Below, in pieces: positions 57,351 to 64,000 of a DNA stretch of 64,000 bases (positions within the stretch are counted from its first letter, which is position 1; each line of letters begins with the position of its first letter). Made by a program: the position numbers and the translations under genes. Below the pieces are notes generated by a model, which saw only the letters and a list, made by a program, of their open reading frames with translations, was not told the origin of the DNA and did no database searches. The stretch is from Phytoseiulus persimilis (taxonomy: Eukaryota; Arthropoda; Arachnida; Mesostigmata; Phytoseiidae): positions 24,486,745 to 24,550,744 of the forward strand of contig CM075102.1 of the NCBI GenBank assembly GCA_037576195.1. The letters are read 5' to 3'.

Positions 57351-57915
57351 TCAGTGATCACAATTTTCCCCAGTCTTGCACACTGTATGGTAAATATGGT
57401 GAGCCTCGTCGACGCCGTTTTCCATGGCATGCTTTATAAGCTTTCGAGCTTCGCTGCAAGAGGAATGGTGCAGCGTCTGAGCACGGATGGGCGCAGTTCG
57501 AAGGAGTAATAAAATTTCGGAGGAATCTGGCGATCGAGTTACCCTTTTTGAACGTCAGTCGGCAATCCCTGCATGTGGCCGACCGCGAGGTTGTACGCAG
57601 AGTGCGGATGACCTTGATCAGCAGATTTGCGGAACCATTTCATGGCCTCTGCGTGGTCTTTCTCCACTCCTGATTGGAAACATCTCAGTATCTTTTCTAG
57701 CCGCACCGATCTCGTGAATTAGAACTGAGAATGATAACAACTGCGAAGGAGATCGTTTTGAACCTACCAGAGCCGTTGAGGTATCGATGGGCGAGGACGT
57801 GCTGAGCTTGCGGGTGACCCAAATGAGCGTAGATTTTCGCTGTATGCAGATGAACAAGCTCCTCATGGCGCCAGCAGAACCACAAGAGAAACAAGAGCAA
57901 AGCGACTCCAAATAT
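57351..57915 (-). CDS. Membrane-anchored Sel1-repeat protein, 3' exons only
   Basis: Three exons, 57915-57768, 57669-57543 and 57453-57351, join in phase to the stop codon. The first encodes a hydrophobic helix (FGVALLLFLLWFCW) followed by HTAKIYAHLGHPQAQHVLAH. The second encodes a clear Sel1 repeat (AEAMKWFRKSADQGHPHSAY, NLAVGHMQG), and the third a partial repeat (EARKLIKHAMENGVDEAHH) with a Cys-containing end. Sel1 repeats are TPR-like alpha-alpha solenoids for protein binding, common in SEL1L, LRP2BP and DELE1. The membrane helix directly before them suggests a small ER or mitochondrial membrane adaptor. There is no in-frame ATG before 57915 and a TTTCAG acceptor precedes it, so at least one 5' exon is missing and was not located. 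The specific family member is unknown. Confidence 0.65.
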
Positions 57916-59062
57916 CTGAAACCGAACGCATCTCTGCTCCTACTGCTTTTCATTGCCGAACGGATCTTGTCGGAGAAAACCCGATAGCTCGAAGGTTGAT
58001 AACCATATTCACGCTGGCTAGATTCCTGCTCCTCTCACCTCTAAACAGGTTATCCACAAGGGGTCCTTCGTGTGTCTTGCTGCGTGGATCTTCTGCTCTT
58101 CAACGATCAAGGGCTCTTGCTCCTCCGGAACGGGTGAGCATTTGGAGATCGATGGACGCTTTGCCCGATTACGGATTTGAGGCATAGCTTGAGCAGGACC
58201 GTGCGTGCTCGACTCGTGAGCTGGCACTGAACGGCATATGGGGTACGTGGACTCCCGGGGTCACACATGAGCTGGCTCGCAGTACGCATGCTCGAATCAG
58301 AATGGAACCACGATACAGCAAGAACGGCGAACAATGGCTCCAACACGGAATGCTTTCAGAAATATCTCACATTCAACGGAAGGAAACGGTTCAATTCCTG
58401 TAGAACACCACTCCACTTGGGTTCAAGAATTTTTTTTCGGACGAGTAGGTCTTCTGGACGAACTTCCGCAAATAATCGGCTTCAGGATAAGCTCAGTATG
58501 AGAAACGGAAATTGAACGACATATTTTTGGGCCACGAAAAATCAGAATAAATTTAGGAAATCGAGAGGTGAATCTCCGGACTCCCTCAAGTATTCGTCCC
58601 GCGACCTCGATCATCCGTCGAATAAGTGTTCCGAAGTCGGAATCGCTCCATAGACAAACTGTTCCCTGAACGAAGTCGTTCAAGGATGTCGCCCTGATGC
58701 CAGATTCGGGATATAGCTTCTTCCCTCACCAACATTTGTACCTCATGATCCATTCCCAGTTATCGTGGAGCGCGAGTCCCAGACGTCTGCAGATCGTTAA
58801 GAATTCCACGGCTCAAAATGTACGGAGAGCACAGAATGCCTCCGTTACAGGGGAAGGCCGCCGGTGTCTGATGTCGTAACTCATGTGACAGAACAAACGT
58901 AATCGAGTGAAGTCACCAGGTTACTGGCGGACACGTTGCCACATTAGTCCTCTCCTCCTGATCTTAACCTCGTCAGTCATTTATTGATTTCCCTTTCTCA
59001 GGCACCGTGCTGACGTTTCTTACAAACAGTCCGGTTATCTCCTCGAGCTTGGGAGAGTTCCG
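57916..59062. other. Region likely holding the 5' exon(s) of the Sel1 gene
   Basis: The Sel1-repeat gene must have an upstream exon here or beyond. A minus-strand frame at 58423-58683 has some hydrophobic and basic stretches but no ATG in a good place. Nothing firm can be called. Confidence 0.35.
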
Positions 59063-59713
59063 TTAGAGGTTCACAGTACCCGCAGTCTCCTTAATCTCTG
59101 GTTGGTCAGAGACAGTTTTGAACCATCGGACGAGGACTGGAAATTTTTTGAGCATATCGGGACTCCAGACAAAGACGAACAGATCTAGCAGAGCGCAGAA
59201 AAGGCAGATGTCTGCAAGAGTGATACTCTCCCCTGTCAGGAATATATCTTCTTTGAGAATCTTCTCCAGATAATTTAGGATATTATTCATCTCTTTCTTG
59301 GCTCCTATGAGCTGCTTTCTGTCACAAGCCTCTCTCCTCAGAACTGGGTCTAGTAAAGCGACGACATGTTGTATCAGCCTCTTCTCGACAAAGGATATGA
59401 AGGCCGCAACGAGCGCGGTTGAATCATCGGCTCTGCCGGTGAGATCGGTGGCTCCATATCTGCGCGCAACCGCAGCCGCTCTCGCAACGATCAGACTAGG
59501 CCGACTGTCGAGAGCAGGGACTTGATCTGAAGAAGATAGGAATCTGAATGATGAGGGGAATCCGCGATGAGTGACTAATGAGACCAGCGGATGGCTCTGC
59601 GAGGCAGGCTGCACAAGACCAAACATACCGAGAGCGATGTCCAAATAAAGCGGGTTCGAGCGGTGGGACGCGATGAACTTGTGCAGTGAATGGAGGGAGT
59701 CTATCCTCACCAT
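59063..59713 (-). CDS. Intronless eEF1-gamma-like GST-domain protein (216 aa)
   Basis: A single uninterrupted frame from an ATG in good context (GCGATGG) to TAA. Residues 1-80 fit a thioredoxin-like GST N-domain (ending KVPAL-like DQVPALDSR). The remainder is a GST C-domain ending LTGESITLADICLFCALLDL, then FPVLVRWFKTVSDQPEIKE and GTVNL. This matches the GST module of elongation factor 1-gamma and of valyl-tRNA synthetase, which carry FLVGERVTLADI and NRWFLTCINQPQF-like segments. True eEF1-gamma is about 430 residues, with a C-terminal EF1G domain after the GST part. Here the stop comes right at the end of the GST domain. Either this is a stand-alone scaffold subunit (as EEF1E1 is) or a truncated duplicate or retrocopy. 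No frameshift or internal stop is visible, so it may be functional. Confidence 0.7.
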   Translation of the reverse strand: MVRIDSLHSLHKFIASHRSNPLYLDIALGMFGLVQPASQSHPLVSLVTHRGFPSSFRFLSSSDQVPALDSRPSLIVARAAAVARRYGATDLTGRADDSTALVAAFISFVEKRLIQHVVALLDPVLRREACDRKQLIGAKKEMNNILNYLEKILKEDIFLTGESITLADICLFCALLDLFVFVWSPDMLKKFPVLVRWFKTVSDQPEIKETAGTVNL

Positions 59714-60641
59714 CGCGACTTGCCGTGGGGTATTTATTAGCGCGATAACTGTCTACGCGATTCGGTTCCTCTTGAAGGGCCTCCGGGAACAATGAGGGAA
59801 ACACACCAACTTTCCGACCATCACCGAGAACTAACGGAACAACGGGAGAGCCTCCGTGAGCGATTGGGACGTTGACTCTGTTTGTGACTCGTATTTCGTA
59901 ACCAATTGGAAGCTAGCTAGCTTCGGGCAATGTCGCGGATGTGGCCTCTCATTCGAATCGGGTCAGCGGATCCGGGAGTTGAGAACAAGTTCTCGAACTT
60001 TGGAACATTGTTCGTGTATGCCGTCAAACGAAAAAGCTCAAAACTTGATGCGCACTGAGAGACTCTGCGGTCGATGGGGAGCTTTGGAAACCCGGAAAGA
60101 CAATAGAGCGGGATGTTACTTCGCCGACGATTCTCACAATCCATGGCATCCCCGAAGTGAATGTTTCCAACCGGTCGGAGGTACCGTGGGCGGAGGATAA
60201 TTAAACTTGGCAGGCGCCAGGGGTCGACAAGAACCACTCCGGCGGCTACCCGATGGTCTGCGAACCCATCTCTAGCTCCATCATCTATGAAGCGATCACA
60301 AAACCTTCTCCTTGATCGCTCATATGAAGCTCATGAAATCGCTCGTGCCCATGGCAAGCCACGGAAAGGCGTACTCGATCTCCCAAACCGTGCGCATTGT
60401 ATCATTGACTGACCAAGAAATTATGGAATCAGCGCGCTCATTTTATTATTCTCGAGTCGTGGAATCAGGTTTTGCCGAACGAAATTCTGGTCCAATACAA
60501 TGTTGCGTTAAGTTCTCAGTGACCTTGCTAGATCTCTTTGTAGTCGGAGGCTTTCCGAACGTTGGAGATGTAGTCTGAAGTCGACTGCCTCAGTCGTGTG
60601 CGGTTTTAGCGCAGAAATGCGCTTTTCTTTCGGGCGTGGAA
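59714..60641. other. Gap; no gene seen
   Basis: Upstream of the GST-like gene; an AT-rich stretch (CTAATAAATA on the minus strand) about 25 nt before its ATG might be promoter or leader. Short ORFs only. Confidence 0.4.
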
Positions 60642-61062
60642 ATCGGAATCACCCCTCAGACCTGGGAAAGTAATGGTAAGATCCGGTCCCGGAATCACCC
60701 CTCCAGTTTTGGAAAGTATTGTTCAGATCGGTCCCGGAATCACCCCTCAGACCTGGGAAAGTAATGCTAAGATCTGTCCCGGAATCACCCCTCGAGACTT
60801 GAAAAGTGAAGGTCAGATTGGTCTCGGAATCATCCCTCCAGACTTGAAAAGTGATGGTCAGATTGGTCCCGGAATCACTCCTCCACACTTGGAAAGTAAT
60901 GGTCAGATTGGTCCCGGAATCACCTCTCCAGACTTGGAAGTAATGGTCAGATCGGTCCCGGAATCACCCCTCCAGACTTGGAAAGTAATGGTCAGATTGG
61001 TCCCGGAATAACTCCTCAGACCTGGGAAAGTAATGGTCAGATTGGTCCCGGAATCGCTCCAA
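60642..61062. repeat. Minisatellite, about 45-bp unit, 9-10 copies
   Basis: Direct tandem repeats with core GGTCCCGGAATCACCCCTCC and a second half near GACTTGGAAAGTAATGGTCA. Most units are 45 bp, one or two are 43-44 bp. Copies are similar but not identical. In one plus-strand frame the array reads as a 15-residue repeat (GPGITPP, DLESNGQI) because the unit length is divisible by three. A shorter unit near 60930 breaks that frame, so coding is unlikely. Confidence 0.95.
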
Positions 61063-61596
61063 CAAATCGATGGTCGGTTATCGACCCCCTGGGGCACGGC
61101 AGTCCATAAACTTGAACGAAGTCGCTCAGGGGGTCCACGGTTGACCCCACCAGATCTCATTGATGAAGATCTTGGTGACATTCGTGCCTGTAAAATACTG
61201 CGACGTAACCAACTAACCGTCCTTGCGACTGTATATATAAATCCGGGAATTTCGTTCGAATCATTAGAGAGTTCCTACTGAAATATGCCCATGTTCTGTC
61301 CCCTGGTATACAAAACCAGAGAACTTCACTGATTCTATGCGGTGATTTCCATTGGAACCTGCAAGACCGCCTCAAAAAAGAAAAATCATCGAATTTATGC
61401 GAAATCAATTTGAAAATCTTGAACTAATCCTTCAGGTGGAAGCACTCGAGAAATTTTGGACACATGCCACCGCCATTGATAAGGAATCTCGATGTGCCGA
61501 AGCATTTCCCCTCTCGAGTGGGTGAGACACCCCCTCCAGAAAAATCGTCGTTTTTGTAGGTGTTTCAAAACCAATCCACCGTACTTTCCAATTCAT

Positions 61597-61968
61597 TTAT
61601 CGGCGAATTTTGTCTGTTTCCCGGCTTGACGCTAGGTTGTTCGCATTTCTGCGCCCCGGTTCAACCCGTCGATGAACCCTTCCTGTTTTTTTTCCGATGA
61701 AAAAATTTAACAAGCTGAAATCTCGTTCTGTCTGGACTGAGGTCGTTGGAACTGTTATAAGAACATCAGGAACTCCTTCGAACAGTCGGCCGCGGGGTCT
61801 GCCATTTCGATACGAGTTGAGCTCACTAATCAATCTCGCCCCGAATTCCGCCGGAAAAGAATTTGAGCCGGTGCCTCCGAAAATATCGAATCCCAGGAAC
61901 GACGACTGTGGCTTGGCCGGTGTCTCCGCCCTCGTACGGCGTGCAACGTTCTCACGTTCACATCCCAA
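61597..61968 (-). mobile_element. hAT-family transposase C-terminal remnant
   Basis: A 123-residue minus-strand frame contains a segment like the hAT dimerisation domain: LISELNSYRNG (ELxxY), then VPTTSVQTERDFSLLNFFI and KKTGRVHRR. This matches the family pattern in which P-x-T/S-S-x-x-x-E-R-x-F-S is followed by KKRNRL. The usual WW/YPxLS stretch between these parts is missing, and no N-terminal zinc finger or catalytic DDE region was found nearby. It is therefore a fragment of an old element, not an active one. Terminal inverted repeats were not seen. The opposite-strand ORF over 61697-62401 is most likely its shadow. Confidence 0.5.
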
Positions 61969-63601
61969 CTCATCGCTGGTTTCGGCTAGGTGTCTCCCTT
62001 TGATCGGAATCGACTGGAGCGCGATTCATAACAATGCGCTCTCTCACAAGTATCGATTCCAACCGTTCCAATTCATCTTTCCTAGCCCTGGGAGTCAGGT
62101 GTCGCTCCACATCTTGTGGAAGCTGTTAGAGACTCAGCTGCTGGACAAGGGGAATCTATTGGTCTATCATACTGAGAGCAAGCAGTCAGTTGCCAGGTTC
62201 CCCGACAAAAGGGAAGCTGGAAACCGCAGTCCGCGGTCCAGGGGACCCGCCAGGACTTGCGGGTCATACCCGCGGCCAGGGGAGAACCCGCGGTTCCGCT
62301 TGGCGGTCTTAGTGCGACCCCTATCAGGCGCCACGCGTCTGCGAGTGAACTCATTCTGGAGGTGGCCAGAAAAGACTCCGAAGCCAGCTCAAACTAGTTA
62401 GGAAAAAACGGATTTAAGCAACATTCCCTCCACAGGAGCATGAAAGGTAGAATTTGCGGGAGGCAGTTACAGGTGGCTTATTTCGATGATTCTACCCGAT
62501 ATAGAGGTCGTGAGACTCTTCAAGCGTCGGTTTCTGACCGATGCTCCCAAGTCCAGTCTATCTCTGCTCTCTGCACCTCGAATATGCGACTTTTAAGCGT
62601 CAAGAACTATCTGGACGGCTATCGTTTCTGTTGCCTGGGAATGACACGAGTTCTGTATGTGGAAGCTGCTCAAGACACAGGAGTTCTGGATACACTGGGA
62701 AGACGGAACAAATACGAGAAAAGCTGACTTGTGACAGTTGCTCGACATACTCCACTGGCATATGCGTCGCCAGGTCTACTTGGCTGTTTGGATCCGAGGA
62801 TCATAGCGGGCCAGGCATCATCATGCGTTGGATCAGTGCGTCATGCAGTGGATCTCCAAGCAGTGAATCGCGGCTGCTTCGAGTCTAATGGATAGAACAG
62901 ACTGCTCGGCAAACTCTTGGTCAACGCAGATTTCTAGCGAACTGCACGATACCAAAGTCAGCGAGACTCGACTTCGTTCGAATCTCAGTAGCTTGACGCC
63001 GTCAATATTGCGACGCCATGGGTCGGATCCACACGCAGCAGAGATCATCGGCACTAGCACAACGAGCCGTGCCGATAGCGTTCACCTGGAATCGCGATTC
63101 CCGATCATGCATTTTCCTTTTCATTGGGAACTGCGCCACTGGTATGAACGAATTCCGTTGCTCCCACCGTCGATCAGGCCGTTCTTCCTTCCCTCCGGAA
63201 CCTCTTCATTCCTAGGAACCACAACGGCTGTGGCTCTCGAGACACTGCAGTCGTGAACGTTTCCTTTCAGACTATATGTTTCCCCGAACCAAGGCGAGAT
63301 CCTCCATTTGGGACAACAAACTCAGATTCTTCACATTGTTTTCTTCATCCAGCAAAACCGAGAAGATTGCGACGCTCGCCTAGCACATCACTGGCGAAAT
63401 CTCATTTTCTCTGCGAGCGAAAGAGACTAATAGCACATGCTATCCCACGCGTATGGAACTGCTCTGAGACTAAAGTATCACGATCCGCGCACAAGACTCG
63501 AATGATATTGTTGTTGTTCGAACCGGTTCCAGAGAATCACGGTTTCGTTCCGTTATCGTCGGGCCCATCAACTTATCATCTGAAGTCCGGAGTTCCGAAA
63601 G
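61969..63601. other. Gap with long non-homologous plus-strand ORF
   Basis: A 234-codon plus-strand ORF (61697-62401) spans the hAT remnant and beyond, but its composition is proline-, arginine- and serine-rich with no domain. The rest is probably the upstream region of the CISD3 gene. No other exon seen. Confidence 0.4.
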
Positions 63602-64000
63602 ATGTTGAGGTGCTTCCGGCCCCAAATCCAGCGGTTCGGAGTTCGGTTCTGCTCGGATGATTCACGAGAGGTACCGCTCGAACTCAAACCGCGTAAGGAG
63701 GCAGAATATCACACAGCGTACCATCAAAAGAGCAAGGGTCGTATTTACGACAACAAACCGATGCAAGTCACTCTACGCAAAGGAAGGCAGTATTTTTGGT
63801 GAGTTTGAACGACGGACGTGTAGCGATTCTGGGAAACCGGTTACATGCTCGACCAGATGATACAATGTCGAGATGCGGATTAGCGACCTGTATCGACTCC
63901 TCAATAACTCTCCTTCAGGAGTGTCTGCCATATGATAGCCGATTCCCATTCTTCCAGGTGTACATGCGGCTGGAGCCACAATCAACCTTTTTGTGACGGG
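63602..64000 (+). CDS. CISD3/MiNT-like mitochondrial iron-sulfur protein, 5' part
   Basis: CISD3 (MiNT) is a soluble mitochondrial-matrix protein with two CDGSH-type [2Fe-2S] clusters, used in iron-sulfur and redox homeostasis. Exon 1 is 63602-63798 and exon 2 starts at 63958; they join in phase through a split Trp codon. The N-terminus MLRCFRPQIQRFGVRFCS is basic and lacks acids, fitting a mitochondrial targeting peptide. The fold then begins with GRIYDNKPMQVTLRKGRQYFW. Exon 2 gives CTCGWSHNQPFCDG, the CxC...PFCDG part of the first CDGSH motif, and the window ends inside it, before the ligand histidine. The second CDGSH motif must lie beyond 64000. An ATG in this position fits the family's usual mature length. 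Confidence 0.88.

Noticed and set aside
60642-61062. CRISPR-like array
   Set aside because: Units are contiguous tandem repeats without unique spacers, in a eukaryotic setting.
61697-62401. 234-codon plus-strand ORF, the longest plus-strand frame near the right end
   Set aside because: No domain, proline/arginine-rich; its first third is antisense to the hAT-like frame.

Overview
This is a stretch of animal (eukaryotic) nuclear genome. The genes are split by GT-AG introns and have no operon layout or ribosome binding sites. The proteins are metazoan: angiomotin, PACSIN/syndapin, acid sphingomyelinase, Aurora kinase and a mitochondrial CISD3 protein. Roughly balanced base composition, compact genes with many introns of about 40-150 nt, and two long introns in one gene suggest a compact arthropod genome. 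A mite or other chelicerate is my best guess, but this is an inference and not a proven identification. All exon models were assembled by eye from splice sites, reading phase and family resemblance.

Layout. 1-10.4 kb: no gene I can support, only a short tetranucleotide repeat. 10.4-14.1 kb (-): complete eight-exon angiomotin gene. 15.0-15.4 kb (+): coding-like orphan ORF. 15.6-18.9 kb (-): nine-exon secreted acid sphingomyelinase. 19-24 kb: isolated minus-strand exon candidates, including a small membrane-anchored one. 24.0-27.7 kb (+): eight-exon MAST-like kinase with PDZ domains and a DFD motif in place of DFG. 28.6-47.3 kb (+): PACSIN/syndapin, seven exons with introns of 8.9 and 5.7 kb. 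48.3-49.2 kb (-): tentative small gene with a PP1-docking-like motif. 50.8-52.4 kb (-): Aurora kinase. 53.2-55.9 kb (-): eight-exon helical protein that I do not recognise. 57.4-57.9 kb (-): 3' part of a membrane-anchored Sel1-repeat gene. 59.1-59.7 kb (-): intronless eEF1-gamma-like GST protein. 60.6-61.1 kb: 45-bp minisatellite. 61.6-62.0 kb (-): hAT transposase remnant. 63.6-64.0 kb (+): 5' part of a CISD3 iron-sulfur protein running off the window.

The genes are ordinary independent neighbours. Several act at the membrane-cytoskeleton interface (angiomotin, syndapin, MAST-like kinase) or in mitosis (Aurora), but nothing in the sequence shows joint regulation. The most unusual items are the DFD/PDZ kinase, the unrecognised 492-residue gene, the stand-alone eEF1-gamma GST protein, the 15-residue-periodic minisatellite and the very short introns. 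I found no CRISPR array, prokaryotic-style defence system or convincing RNA gene.
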